Below, piece after piece: positions 10,482 to 21,740 of a stretch of 64,000 bases of DNA. The stretch covers positions 1 through 64,000 of the forward strand of contig NW_026970992.1 in the NCBI RefSeq assembly GCF_963678635.1, given 5' to 3'. The notes beneath the pieces were generated by a model, which saw only the letters and a program-made list of their open reading frames with translations, had not been told where the DNA came from and searched no databases. Positions within the stretch are counted from its first letter, which is position 1; every line of letters starts with the position of its first letter. A program made the position numbers and the translations under genes. Source of the stretch: Symsagittifera roscoffensis (Eukaryota; Xenacoelomorpha; Acoela; Convolutidae).

Positions 10482-12779
10482 TTATTGCAGTCCTTCCAAG
10501 TCAGCAAATCTTAAGGCTGTCGTGGAGCTGAAATTTATGCTAGCGGCTATCAACCAGTCTACGCCGGTTATTGAGTATAATCTGCTGACGGATAGCGTCG
10601 CTCCATTTATCATCCTCCTTGCATCTTCGATGAAGCTTACTTTCTGCAGGTCCAGCTTCATCAGTTCTTCTTTGTATATGTGCCAGGGAGACGGCATGGG
10701 TCTAGACCATAACAATGAGCCTCTGTTCGGTCTCTCTTCTCGACTGCTACTCGTTGTCTCCGATCTAGTGTCTGATCTGGACGTGCCTGCTACTCCTTCG
10801 TTTGCTTGGTTGACGGGTCCTATCCTTCTCCTAGGATGAATTGTCCTCCTCGTCGGTGCTTCTCCCAACCGATCCTGCACGTCAGTTCTTCGACCTGATT
10901 CGCTGGAGCTTTGTTGCCGGTAATTTATTGCGGCTGGGACTGTACCCAAACGCGTTTCCAGGTTAGGAGGCACAAAGGTAGTGATCACCGTATCATTCAC
11001 CGTTCCCTCTTCCTTCAGTACTCCTGTGTCAGAGAGTTCTGCTTCTAACTCGTCCAACCGTTCTTGGAAGACTCGATTCAACCAAGCTTGTCCCTCGATT
11101 GTGTCAAAGTGGATGCCATCCGAAGTCAGTCTGGCTTGCTCCATGGCTCTCAATTCGTGTTCAACGTCCATAAGGATCATTCTTCCGGCATTTCGATTTG
11201 CTAGGTTTCTTATGATGTTGTTCCATCTCATGACTCCCTCGTTGTGCCTTCTTCCTGATGCTGTCAGGTTTCTTGCGTTCATTGGCACCGTGCAAACGGT
11301 CAGTACCGCGCAACTGAACTTCTGCCAGAGAGTGGTGAACAAACACACCATCATTGATTCCCACTGTGCTTCCTGCTCGTCTGATCCTCTGGAGATATCA
11401 TTCGTCCCAACTAATATCATCACACTGGGTATCCTCCCGGGATTCATCAGCTCCACCATCCGGTATAATTGGGCAATTGTCGCGCCTCCAAAGGCCATCA
11501 CCGTGGTGACCCATGAGGTCCTCAAATTCGTTAGCACTCGGACTAAGCTGTCTCCCAATATCAGGTGAGATGTCCCGAGTGGTGGTTGCTGCAGGTTCAC
11601 AGCCGGGCTCCAGGTAGCTCGATTGAAGCAGGCTCTCGGATCTGTCTCCGGAACTCCCGTGAAATTATACTTTAATTGATTATTCTTCTGCACGTCCATT
11701 ACACGAGACACTTTCTTCGCTGGCATCTTCCTTACTTTTCTCTCTGTGATCTTCGAACTCCCCCTGAGTGGCGTCACGTCACTTATCCCTTGTCTGATTA
11801 TTGTCTGGGAGAGTTGTACTCTGCCCGTATCGTCAATCGTTCCATAGGGTGCAGTCACCCCGGAACCTGGTGCATTCTTGTCAGCGACCAATCGTCCAGC
11901 GGTCTCTATCAGTTTTCTCACTGTCTGTTCTACGACGGGATCACCCAAGGTGTCACTAGGATCCGGGATTGTTACTCGGTTCGTCTCTGCTGGAAGCCGT
12001 GTCTCCGTTGTTTGACTCATTTCTCGAGGTGTCAAGAGCTCCATCGGGGACTGCCCACGAGGAATATCCCTTGCAGGTATCACTTTCTCAATGGACGTCG
12101 TCAACGCCACCTGCTCCGATCGCTCTTTGTATTCCTGCCTTAAGCGTTCGATCTCTTGACCCTGCTTTTTGTTGCAGTCTTCAAACAACTTTCTCCACAT
12201 GTCCCGGTCTTCCTCCATCGCCAGCATGGTCTTCGTCATATCGTTTAACTCCTTCTTCGTACTTCTCAACTGATCATTCATCTCGTCCAGATCTTGTATG
12301 GTTTGGTTCGTCTGAACCTTCTGTGTTACTTTCGCCCCTTTTGGTGGCACAGCTACTCTCAGTGGTGAACCAGACGAGGTCGCCTCGCTGTTCATCTCCT
12401 GATGCATTCTCGTCAGCCCAGGTTTGGGCTTGGAGGGCATTGGCATCTCACCTGGTTGGTAAGTCCTAGAACTTCCCAACCCAGGCTCATTCGCCAAGTC
12501 ACTCCCTGAGAGAGCCCCGTTTCTCCACCTCATCACTCTCATGTTCGGGCGGTCTAGTACTCCTCTTTCTCCATATGCTGCCATCAACAGGACTTCCGTG
12601 GGGCGGTCCCCACGGTTGTCGTGCCCCAAGATGTTAATCAGGGCGGTCAGCAACATGACCACCTCTGGGTCCTCCAGAGCGAAGTCTCGTTCGATCAGCC
12701 GACGATAGATCGCATCTACCATCGGTCCTACATATGCCTCTGCCAGGTCCATCAATTCATCCAGGTTGAAATTATCCAT
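10482..12779 (-). CDS. Element 1 coiled-coil SGNH (GDSL-like) hydrolase protein
   Basis: The ORF has 765 codons from the ATG at 12779-12777; the open frame extends five codons further upstream without another ATG. Residues about 160-225 are a heptad-rich charged coiled coil (IQDLDEMNDQLRSTKKELND onwards). From about residue 400 the SGNH-hydrolase blocks appear in order: HLILGDSLVRV with the nucleophile Ser, MAFGGATI for the oxyanion Gly, VMILVGTNDIS with the oxyanion Asn near 457, and DGIHFD with the Asp-His pair near 555. All catalytic residues are present, so activity is plausible. The C-terminus is Ser/Arg-rich. A coiled coil joined to an SGNH esterase is known in ORF1 proteins of some CR1/L2-type LINEs. 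Finding this combination downstream of an LTR-element integrase is unusual. Its role, perhaps lipid or membrane handling during particle assembly, is inference. Confidence 0.75.
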   Translation of the reverse strand: MDNFNLDELMDLAEAYVGPMVDAIYRRLIERDFALEDPEVVMLLTALINILGHDNRGDRPTEVLLMAAYGERGVLDRPNMRVMRWRNGALSGSDLANEPGLGSSRTYQPGEMPMPSKPKPGLTRMHQEMNSEATSSGSPLRVAVPPKGAKVTQKVQTNQTIQDLDEMNDQLRSTKKELNDMTKTMLAMEEDRDMWRKLFEDCNKKQGQEIERLRQEYKERSEQVALTTSIEKVIPARDIPRGQSPMELLTPREMSQTTETRLPAETNRVTIPDPSDTLGDPVVEQTVRKLIETAGRLVADKNAPGSGVTAPYGTIDDTGRVQLSQTIIRQGISDVTPLRGSSKITERKVRKMPAKKVSRVMDVQKNNQLKYNFTGVPETDPRACFNRATWSPAVNLQQPPLGTSHLILGDSLVRVLTNLRTSWVTTVMAFGGATIAQLYRMVELMNPGRIPSVMILVGTNDISRGSDEQEAQWESMMVCLFTTLWQKFSCAVLTVCTVPMNARNLTASGRRHNEGVMRWNNIIRNLANRNAGRMILMDVEHELRAMEQARLTSDGIHFDTIEGQAWLNRVFQERLDELEAELSDTGVLKEEGTVNDTVITTFVPPNLETRLGTVPAAINYRQQSSSESGRRTDVQDRLGEAPTRRTIHPRRRIGPVNQANEGVAGTSRSDTRSETTSSSREERPNRGSLLWSRPMPSPWHIYKEELMKLDLQKVSFIEDARRMINGATLSVSRLYSITGVDWLIAASINFSSTTALRFADLEGLQ

Positions 12780-13191
12780 ACTGTTCTTCTCCAAATTTAA
12801 TTTGATTTCGATTTCAAGTTTTGACTCAAGTGAGCAATTAAATGATCAATCAGGATCTAGAAAAGAAATCACGAATGTCACACTTGTCAATTTCACCCTA
12901 ACATACATCGTTAAAATTTGCTTGAAGACAGTTCAGATAAAAAGATATTTATCCTAAAATTTATTAAAATCAATTGGTTTCTAAAATTTTGGAATTCGAC
13001 CTAAGATTGGACAGTCCAAACTTTGGATCTATTCCCAAGATCGTCATTTAGTTGTTCATGGTCACTAACCCCTACTTACCCATGATCTTAATAACCTAAC
13101 ACATAACATAACATAACATAACATAACATGACACACATATCACATATTACATGTAACTCGGTCTTTGGCCTAACACCCTCTCGCTCATCAC
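12780..13191 (-). other. Spacer with (ACATA)n microsatellite
   Basis: Non-coding 412-base gap between the integrase ORF and the SGNH ORF. It contains about six units of a 5-base repeat at 13101-13129. No open frame of note is seen, and no terminator or splice signal is convincing. Confidence 0.5.
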
Positions 13192-15509
13192 TCAGCCTAT
13201 ACTTAAGTAATATTTCTTATGTAGATACACTTGTATGTTCGTATCAGAGAATATCACGTGTACAAGCGCGTACAATTCCCGAGGATGCAGTCTTCCTCTA
13301 TTTGGATCGTACACTGGAAGCGAAAGCTCCTTCACGTCCATTTCCACAAGGAAGTCCCTCAGCCTCGTCAAAGACAAGACTAGGTTTTCTGGGTCCACGT
13401 GCTGCTTCTCTGTCGCCCTCGTTACCAAGAAGCATAAGTACTTTCCCGGTATCTGCGACACCGCCGGGGGTAAGGCTGCTACGCCCCCTATCCCTGGTCT
13501 TTGCTTCCAAAGGAATTCCACGTTTTTATATTCCCTCTTAAAATCTGCCGCTAGCGCCGTCCTAAAACTCATGTCTGCGGTGATAGCTACCGCACATGTT
13601 CTGTTTGTGAGTATGAAATCACTGTCTGTTAGTATTATGTTACTAGAATATTCATTTGGTAAATTAAAATATGACTCAACTACCCTGCCTATGTCAGGTT
13701 TCTTAGGTTCTTCACCTGTTTCTGCTTCTAAGTTTCCTGTTTCTCTTGCTATTCTCAATTTTTTTATTATCAAGTTTTCAGTGTGGGTAAGTCCTACCCC
13801 CACTCCCCGGACAAAAATATCCATCGGCGTCCCCGTCGATCGCATACCGGGTATTAAGTCAAGATTAGAAGCTGGAATGAGAAGTTGTCCTTCCTGGGCA
13901 GCCCAGGAAGGATCATCTCGTTCGGTCTTAATGTATTTCGCGCTTTCGCGATCTACGTCTTGAATCGTAACGCTGGTCTTTTCAGGGTCTGATGTCATTT
14001 CGTTCAGCCACTCTAAGACACGCAGGTTCGTCAGGTCTTGTTCATTTGACTGCTGTTGCTCATCGTCGAACTCCACCTCGGGTTTCGACCAGTCGTCAAC
14101 CCACTCGTCGTTGTGATCATCGACTATGTCAATGTCCTGTGACACTGTTATTTCTTCTAAACCCACTACTTCCTCCACTATTTTATTTAGATCTATCCTA
14201 TCCACTACAAAGTCGTCACCGTAAGGATTGTATTTCTTTCTTAGTCTCGTCCCGTCTTTCTGACGAGTCTGCATCGTGAACGGAAGATCTGGTTCCATGT
14301 TCTTGGGAACCTCTGTCTGTTCGGAATCCTGCCAATCTTCCTCTGCGTAGGGCAAGGTTTCATCGTCCGCTTCGATCCGTTCGTTTGGATCCAGGTCCAA
14401 TGGGGTATCCGTACCTTCCTCTACGACTTCGTTTCCATCGTTCTTCTCCCTGGTGCCTTTTTCATTGACCTCACAAGCAGGATCCATCATTAGATAATCC
14501 CCTTCTTCCATGTCTGCAGGTATACACCAGTCTTCTGTCGATGGATTGTGTGGCTTGATGTTCTCGTAGTGGGCGGCTCGGCCAGTACTCAGTCTATAAA
14601 AGCGTCCCTCTTGGTGCACCTCTGTAATCATGAAGGGTCCCCTCCACTTCTTCAGAAGCTTTTTTGTCCCTTTCGGTGGTATAACGTTCTGAAATACCCA
14701 TACGTAGTCTCCCACCGAGTAAGCCTTTGCACCAGCTGCTTTCTTGTCGAATCTTTTCCTCTGCCTTGCCTGTGCCTGCTGAGTGTTTCGTCTACACAAG
14801 TCGTTCAACTCCTGTTGGCGTCTGATCGCATCCCTCACGTAGACCTGTGGGGATGTTTTCTTTCCCTCATACTCTGGGTAGAAGAATGTCAAAGGTAAAG
14901 ACTTCTCGTGTCCCGTCAGCATCATGTGTGGACTGACTCCAGTGGTGGAGTGTTGCGTGCTATTATAAGCTCCCATCACCTGTGGAAGGTATCTGTCCCA
15001 ATCGGTCATATACCTGGAACAGTATACTCTCAGCATCGATACTAACGTCCTATTCTGTCTTTCCACTAAGCCATTCGTCTGAGGGTGGTATGTCGTGGAG
15101 TGAGCCTGAGCGACCTGTGACCGTCTCATAAGCTCTTTCGTAAGCTCGCCTACGAAAGCCGTTCCATTGTCCGATTGAAACGTCATTGGACATCCGTGTC
15201 TTGCTATCCACGTATTGATCAGGTGGTCGCATGTCTCTTCCGCTGAGGCAGTTATGCAGGGCACGGCCTCTGCATAGTTCGTGAAGTGATCTATCATGAC
15301 CAAGACTTGGTTGTAACCGCTGTCTGTCATGCATATCTTCTGGTGATCTATCTGCACCACCTCGTTGAATTCAGACGACTCAATTGATTGTAAAGGAAAT
15401 CGCAACTTCCTAGGATCCTTGACCTGTTGGCATGACAGACATGCTGTCACCCATTTCTCGCATGCCTTTTTCATCTCAGGCCCACCCAGGAGCGCCATAA
15501 AAACATACA
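13192..15509 (-). CDS. Element 1 integrase (pol fragment) with long acidic C-terminal extension
   Basis: This is a partial pol. It starts inside the integrase zinc domain: the CxxC half is present (ACLSCQQ) but the paired histidines are missing. The open frame continues 40 bases upstream into the LTR at 15510, so its apparent start is LTR sequence. Numbered from the upstream end of the open frame at 15549, the catalytic triad is D68 (VVQIDH), D127 (FQSDNGTAF) and E163 (NGLVERQNR), with the classical 35-residue D-E spacing. A GPY/F module (KKWRGPFMITEV) lies near residue 305, as in Ty3/Gypsy integrases. After it come about 440 residues that are strongly acidic and then more ordered, without a recognised domain; a C-terminal extension this long is atypical. 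No protease, reverse transcriptase or RNase H is present in this copy. Confidence 0.8.
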
Positions 15510-15646
15510 TGTAACATTCGCCCGGAAGATACATATCGACGGATAACAAAACTAAGTCTTAAGACGACTGGCTAGCGTCTAAACAGAGCTTTGCATGTTT
15601 TTCACCGTCTCTACCAAGCCAGTACTTTTCGGTGGTCTTTCTTACA
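15510..15646 (-). repeat. LTR end fragment of element 1 family abutting integrase
   Basis: These bases match 2104-2240 without a difference that I can see. The LTR end (GAATGTTACA on the minus strand) is followed directly by integrase coding sequence, with no primer-binding site, gag or reverse transcriptase between. Either the element lost about 4 kb internally, or another copy inserted into pol here. The assembly gap at 15647 hides the rest of the LTR. Confidence 0.75.
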
Positions 15647-15669
15647 NNNNNNNNNNNNNNNNNNNNNNN
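15647..15669. other. Assembly gap (23 N)
   Basis: A run of 23 undetermined bases separates an element 1 LTR fragment from the interior of element 3. Both sides are repeats and no unique sequence bridges them, so the join and its size should not be trusted. Confidence 0.95.
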
Positions 15670-18600
15670 TTACTTGTAATTCGATATTTTCTGTGTTATC
15701 GATACCTGGGGGGTCTGAAGTTATTTCTTCATTTGTTTGTACTTGGTTGATTTGTCTTTGATGTTTGGGTGTGTTACTTCTATATCGATGTTGAGAATCG
15801 GGGTAACGATTATGATTCCTATGAGGTGATTGGAAATAATGTCTATTGTTGTAACTTGAATTTCGATTTTGTGAACTATTTCTTGACCTGTTTTGATAAT
15901 TATCATTTGATCTTTGATAATTTGATCTATTATATGAGTTATTCCGTGATGTGTTGTTTGGATAATTTTGATTTCGATTGTTTGAGTAACTTTTATTCCT
16001 GTTGTTTGAATAGTTTCTTTTTCTATCGTACGATGAATTTCGTGATCGGTTGTTGGAATAGTGTCTATTTCTTGAATTTGAATGGGAACCGGATGCTGAA
16101 ACAAATTGTGTTGAGTTTGATTTTGATCGTGGATAGCTGTTTCGACTATTCGATCGACTATTTCTATTTTGTGAGAAATTTCGTGAATTTTTTTGTTCTG
16201 GTGATCTACCTCTATAACTAGAGTTATATGGTGATTGATTTCTAGTATAGTTTTGATTGCTTGGAAGTGGTTTTCCAGAGCTATTATTGCTGTATACTTT
16301 TTTGTTTGGTAGATTTTGATCTTTTTTTCATGTATTGATAAAATGACTTATATGGCTCAATTTGCTTTGAAGGTTTATTTTGATTGTCTTGCTGTTTTTG
16401 TCTACATTGGGAAATACTGTGTCCGTACCGTCGGCAAAAATTACACCATTTTTTGAAAGATGGTTTGCCTTGTAATTTGGGTTCTTTTCATAAATGTTTA
16501 AAATTTCAGTGATTTTTTCAGATAGGTCTATATCTGATTCTTGTATGTTGTTAATGTGCGTAGTTTTTGTTTCAATGCGATTAACATACTGTAATTTTAA
16601 ATTCTCGGTTTCATCGAGTTTCATTGTGATTTCTGCTTGCTCTAGTTTATCGACTAGTTTTCTGAAATCTAGATCTGGTTCTCGAATTGAGGAAGGATGA
16701 GATGCTCTTTTCTTTATAGCAATTTTCCTTAATTGTGGTGTTAAGGTCATCCTTAAGATTTCTGTCATTTTGTATTCTTATTATTATGTGTATTAAGTGA
16801 ATATGCTTTTCGAACTAGTGTTGTTTGATTCTTTTTGATGTTGTTTGTTTCTTTCAGAATCAAACATTTTTGAAAATTCTTATGTGAATCTTTTCCAATC
16901 TGATTTTATTTCTATAGGTAGTACTGGAACCATTTTTGTGCGTCTATGTATCCAATTTTGATGGAGTGGTGTATTTATTGGTTCAGGACCTATTATCAAA
17001 ATTAAATTTGCTGTAACTGCGTTCAGGTAATTTTCTACTGAGCATTCAGGATCTGTTCCTGTGAATACCATCAATGGTTTATTTGATGTTATTGACGATC
17101 CTCCCATGAGATATGGATTCATCGTCATTTGTAGTGATTCTGCGGCATTTGGTAATTGCGAAAAATTTGTCAATTGATTTTTTGTAATTTCATGTTGTTG
17201 TAGATAATATGGTAATGGTATCTCATTTTGGTTGATACGAGTGCATAGTCATTTGATTTTGTGGTTGCATTGGTTGAAAAGATTGTGTATTAATTGAGTT
17301 TGGCATGTGTATTGGTTGTTGATTTTGGGTATCTATTGGGTTTTGAGAAAAAAATTCTCTTACATGATTGAGGTTGTCGCGATCCTTGTGTGCGATATTC
17401 CCGGGTATATGGTGCAAAAATAACTGGTTGTAAATAATCATCATCAGATGATAGATAATCCGTATGATGAAGTGTTTGCTTTTTATTTTTATTTTATTGA
17501 AAAAATGGGTAATTTTCACTATGATCCTGTGGAGGATGTGAAATAGTTTGAAAATTTACTGAGTTGGTTGTTGTCATTGGATTGTCCCAATAGTGAGAAC
17601 ATACATGATTATTATTTTTTCGTGGGGGGTAGTTTGCTTTTGACGAATGTGCGTAATTATAGTTATGTTCTGCAAAAAAATTTCATGTGAATGTTTTTCG
17701 TGGTTTTGATGGTTTTGTCATTGGTCTAATTGTTCGATAATCCATATGTGAATATTTAGGAGCAAGAGTAACCGAGAGTTTTACGGTTGATTGCAATAAT
17801 ACTTGTGGTGATGTTGCATCGTTCTTTTTTGGTGTTGTAAGGTTCGGATGTATCGGTGAGATACTTTGTTGCGTAGTTGTTACTGTTGTGTGGACTATTT
17901 TTTCATTTATGAAGTGTGATGGTGCTTGGATATCTTGTTGTGTAAGATTTCTAGTTCCATTGAAATTTTCATGATGTATAACTGTTGAATTTAAACTATT
18001 ATTTTGTGTGTCGGATAGAAATGTATTATAATTTAAAGGTGTTGCATCAATTGTTAATGGTATTATTTTTATATAGTCTGGGTGAATAGATATTATATTC
18101 ATTGCTTGACTTGAGATGTCGACTGGGATGTTTATAAATAATGGTTGAGACCAATCAGGGTCCCAAACATAATCTGATTGTTCTGCAATGACAGTGTCGT
18201 CATTGTTACTTTGGGGTCTAAATTTTTTTCTTGCTTGGCGAGTTAAATCTAGATTATGTGTAAAATAATCGATTGTAAACCATGCTAGTTTTTTTTGTAA
18301 ACCATGTTTGGTATTTTGTGAAACATCATCACTATAAAACTTTTCACGAATTGCGTTTAAAAATGTAGAACATGCGGTGATTTCATTTCTGACTTTTGTA
18401 TGTTTTGATGTCTGGATTGGTGATGTACGTTGAGCTTCTGTTGTTTCTAATATAGTTAAATATGTGTATATTATAGCGAAAACTTCATTATTGAATTTGC
18501 TCTTTGTGAGTTATAATATTGTATGCTTTTGATGTATTCTGTGAATACGTTTGGAAATTCTAAACCAAGATCGTCTGTTTGAATAACATATTTTTAATAT

Positions 18601-18880
18601 CATATTCTTGGCGTACTGATTTCTATCGTGTAGATACCGTATTGTCGTGTTATTTTAGATATATCTTTGAGATAATGTTCTATGAATTGTCATTTGGTTT
18701 TACATCTGAGAATTCTGTTTTACTTGGACTGATTCCTGTTTCAAATAAATTTATGAGTAAATTTTTGCAAAGGTTTGTTTGTCCTCTATCATTTAGTGAA
18801 TTTATAATGACGGGGAAAAAATATTCTTCATCGGGACTTTCGTCACTTTGGGTGTTGCTCGTCTTTTCGTTCGATAACTG
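15670..18880 (-). pseudogene. Element 3 gag remnant
   Basis: Pieces matching the element 2 Gag region appear in shifting frames, at about 16328-16768, 16880-17173, 17223-17519 and 17683-18102 on the minus strand. Recognisable parts include the capsid-like segment (MNPYLMGGSSITSNKPLMVF, 17050-17140) and a zinc-knuckle region near 16400-16450 with CRRYGH-type spacing. The Asn/Arg/Ser-rich tract lies at 15720-16250. Part of the gag segment that in element 2 lies between the capsid-like piece and the zinc knuckle is deleted around 16790-16880. The methionine that starts Gag in element 2 is lost to a deletion near 18860. This copy cannot produce a full Gag. Confidence 0.8.
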
Positions 18881-18884
18881 TTAA

Positions 18885-19297
18885 TTATATAATTATTAAT
18901 GTGTCTAATTGGTTGACTGCAATTGTATAGATGTACTGGTTTGTGTTTGTGCTTCTTTTTTATTCTGTTTTTTCCATTTTTCGATAAAATTGTTTTTGTT
19001 TCTGAATCGGAAAAAAATACTGGGTCCTGGATTGGATAAGTTTGATTTATTGAGTCTTCTACTTTGTATAGTGCATCGAGCCTACTGACTTCTGATTCGG
19101 AGAATGCATTTCGGTATTTTGAAAATCTTTTTCGTGTTATTTGTCTTTGCTTTCTTAGAATTGTTCTTTTTAGTGTTTGCCGTTTTGTGTGAATGTATTC
19201 AGCTGTTTGTGTATGCGGGGTTATGACAAGATCGTATTTTTGATTTTCGATATCACAATTGTGTATGACGATTGTTTGTTTATTTCCTAGGTTTTTT
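18885..19297 (-). pseudogene. Element 3 copy of basic leader ORF (start codon lost)
   Basis: The minus-strand frame stays open for about 140 codons and matches the basic 155-codon ORF of element 2 at 41493-41960 along its length, including QRQITRKRFSK and KPVHLYN. The ATG of element 2 is replaced by TTA here, so the start is lost. Preservation of the reading frame between two diverged copies, while neighbouring gag has frameshifted, supports a real protein in the ancestor. Confidence 0.6.
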
Positions 19298-19819
19298 AAT
19301 GATAAAAGGTTTAGGATGATGGATGCAAAGTTGTTTGTGAGTGATTTTTTTTTCCTAGACTGTTAGTCCTTACGATTTTTTGGTTAGCTCAGCCTGGGTC
19401 TTTTTATTCAGGGTTGGAGAGAAAAGTATATCGATTCTGAAGAATGATTTTTACTTTCTCGTGGCTAGTATAAGCTAAGGTGTTAACTTACTTAATCTTA
19501 CTTAGTGGTAGTGATTGTGTTCACAAGGGTTGGAGAATAGTAAATCGATCCACAAGGTTCAGGTATATTTAGAACGCAAGTAGTTCGTTAGGTACTATTT
19601 TAAACTTAATAAGTCTAAGATTAACCTGGGTCGTGTAAGAGGAGGGGTCAAGTGAAGGATGAATAACCGAAGTTCTTCACTGTTTAGCCTAATTTGAATG
19701 GTAAGTGTTTGAAAAATTTCGATTAGTCTTGGGTCTTTTGAAAAGTTTGGATAGTGAATCGACGTTTGAGGTCGTTAGACACTTGATAAGTGGGTGGGGA
19801 GAACAAAATTGTTCTGTTT

Positions 19820-19901
19820 GATCCAAGGATAAGCCTTGATGATCAGAATTAAAATTAAGGATAGAAAATTAATTTAGATCCAAGGATAAGCCTTGATGAT
19901 C
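19820..19901 (-). promoter_or_regulatory. Paired 25-mer hairpin in element 3 leader
   Basis: Two copies of a 25-base unit (19820-19844 and 19877-19901) contain the stem-loop CAAGGATAAGCCTTG flanked by GATC. The same pair with similar spacing occurs in the leader of element 2. This suggests a conserved RNA structure; its role is unknown. Confidence 0.6.
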
Positions 19902-20224
19902 TGGTTTAAGATTAAAAATTTTAAGTTTAAAGAATATAAAGTTGAAGATTCAAAATAACAATTTGTGAATTTTAGTTTTGATGACGTTAGTTGGTTTATG
20001 ATTGCTGTTATGTTTAGGTGCTGAAGCTGGAACAACAAGATGATTTATGTTTACTAACAATTTATTGTCATGCTACTAATTTTTATTTTTATTTTGAATA
20101 GATTATTTTTCAAATATGTTTAAATAGTACTGCAGAGGAAGAAACGATTAGAGTTATTTGTATCAATCTTTATTGAACATTAATAGTTTATTTAGCGCCT
20201 GGTAGATGCATTGAAGATTTTACT

Positions 20225-20467
20225 TCAAGGACTTTGTGTTTGCGAATGAAAATCTAAATTCATTGCCATTAAAATTCTAAATATAAAAGTTTGTGTTGGC
20301 TTTTGCCGTACGATCATGAAACTATTTGGTAAGTTTCTCCGTAGTCGTATGTCATCTCTTGTCTGAGGTCTGTTTCCAATACCTGGTTGTTCTTGTATTG
20401 TAAGGAATAGTGATTTTGATCTATTGAGTCGTAGAGACCATTCAATTAAATTATTGTCGTATAACAT
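20225..20467 (-). CDS. Small leader ORF of element 3 (80 aa)
   Basis: The 80-codon ORF starts MLYDNNLIEWSLRLNRS and is about two-thirds identical in protein to the 77-codon ORF at 42891-43124 of element 2. Both begin with the same seven residues, keep an RQKP(T/E)QTFIFRIL segment near the end, and have the same length without frame-breaking indels. It lies between the primer site and the 25-mer pair. Its composition is basic, with no signal peptide, membrane segment or known domain. It may be a short regulatory peptide, or a first coding exon spliced to a downstream gene. The function is unknown. Confidence 0.55.
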   Translation of the reverse strand: MLYDNNLIEWSLRLNRSKSLFLTIQEQPGIGNRPQTRDDIRLRRNLPNSFMIVRQKPTQTFIFRILMAMNLDFHSQTQSP

Positions 20468-20541
20468 TTTGAAAATGTTTTTGTCTATTTCTAATCTAAT
20501 TTTTGTTAGTTCTAAGCTAATTTGTTTTTTAAGGTCTTGTT

Positions 20542-20561
20542 CGAGACTTATGGTCGCACCA
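20542..20561 (-). other. Primer-binding site of element 3
   Basis: On the minus strand, TGGTGCGACCATAAG begins two bases inside the LTR end. That is the expected form for a site complementary to a tRNA 3' end terminating in CCA. It is identical to the site in element 2. The tRNA identity was not determined. Confidence 0.65.
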
Positions 20562-20563
20562 GA

Positions 20564-20971
20564 TGAGTTAGGTATTGGGGTCTATCTCATAGAGTAATTT
20601 CGGATAGGGTACACAGTCTGCTCGTCACGCTATCTTATTTTCGGCCGGATAGATTCGTGCAACTTCTTAGTCTAATACCGATCCTAATCTTACTCTTGTA
20701 ACTACTAGTCTCAATGTGTTTAACTAGTCTCTGCTAGGCTCTATAGATCTAGAGTATACTAGTATTGTTGCGGCTGCTGAAGTACTCGGGAGAGGCAACT
20801 AATTTCTAAGTTAAATTCAAATCTCTCTGGTGCTGAAATTACAAGTAATTTCAGCACTTACAAATAAGTGGGTTGTTAGTTGGATGGATTGTTATTGGTT
20901 AATATTAAATATTTTACAGTGGTAAAATATCTAATTTATAAATAATAAAATGTAGTTTAGATCAGGTTCCA
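20564..20971 (-). repeat. 5' LTR of element 3 (408 bp)
   Basis: It aligns over its whole length with the element 2 LTRs, with many substitutions, and ends TGGAACC on the minus strand. The homologous primer site lies just inside. The matching 3' LTR is not in the window. Confidence 0.8.
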
Positions 20972-21111
20972 CTTTTTCAAATAGTTTTGACTTAAACTGA
21001 TGACAATTTGGACAGTTTTTTCTTTCTTTGGAGTTTTTTTACTCAAAGATGAGTTTGATTTTACTCAGCAGAAGCTCATCAAAAAAAGCTTACAAAACAA
21101 TTTGGCATAAG

Positions 21112-21240
21112 GGCTCTTTCTCCTTTGCCAACCCCCCCCCCCCCCCCCCCCTACATAAATGTCAGCTTAATGGTGTTCTACAAGATTAGGTATGAAGAAC
21201 AGATCTGTTTGCCATGTCCTAACTAGTCGGATGCTTTTTC
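21112..21240 (+). mobile_element. Truncated MITE (copy D)
   Basis: It starts GGCTCTTTCTCC followed by a run of more than 20 C, like the left ends of the three complete copies nearby, and shares an internal ATGAAGAACA-type stretch with copy C. No matching right inverted repeat was found, so it is truncated or broken. Confidence 0.5.
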
Positions 21241-21534
21241 AATTCTGTCTTATTAAACTCTTCACAGAAAAAAAACGGCCTAAATCACTCGAATAAACAG
21301 TTTTGAAATTAAAGGGTCTTGGTTGCCTGCACTTGCCATTTTAATCCACGTATGAAAATGCCTGACTTCACTATTTTCAATTTTATGCAACGGCATGAAA
21401 TTGCACGACACATTCGACTGTAGAAAAGTTATCAGACTGAACATTTAAGAAAGGTCTTAATTTTGGTGATTTTATTTGAAAAAAATCTAGTAGGTCATTC
21501 AAGGTTTATTTGTCTTAAATGCTTGAAAGTGAGT

Positions 21535-21740
21535 CGCAAAAATTGCACCACGGGACGCTGAGTTTGGCCCGAGGTTCACGGAACTCGCCCCGATGGTGCC
21601 TCCGCATCCGGATTCAGATTTCGCGACCTTCCAGTTTTTTTATGTTTAGACTCTCGCGACTCTACATCAAAGCTTTCGCGACCAAATGTTGTGTATCCTG
21701 ACTTTTGCGACCCACGGCGCGACTTAAGCGAACATATGTT
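21535..21740. other. CpG-rich patch
   Basis: About 200 bases that are markedly richer in G, C and CpG than the surroundings, with repeated TCGCGAC words. Short open frames exist on both strands, but neither resembles a known protein. It could be a piece of an unrecognised repeat. Confidence 0.35.

Larger units (their letters stand above)
15670..20971 (-). mobile_element. Element 3: decayed 5' part of an element 2 relative
   Basis: The segment is collinear with 38230-43620 of element 2: 5' LTR, primer site, leader with the paired 25-mer, small leader ORF, basic ORF, and gag up to the low-complexity Asn/Arg/Ser region. It stops at the assembly gap, so pol and the late genes are not visible. 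Gag is broken by several indels and its start region is rearranged. Its LTR differs from those of element 2 at many positions, so this is an older, separate insertion of the same family. Confidence 0.85.

Noticed and set aside
13235..13963. 242-codon plus-strand ORF
   Set aside because: Antisense shadow of the acidic integrase extension, with no supporting motif.
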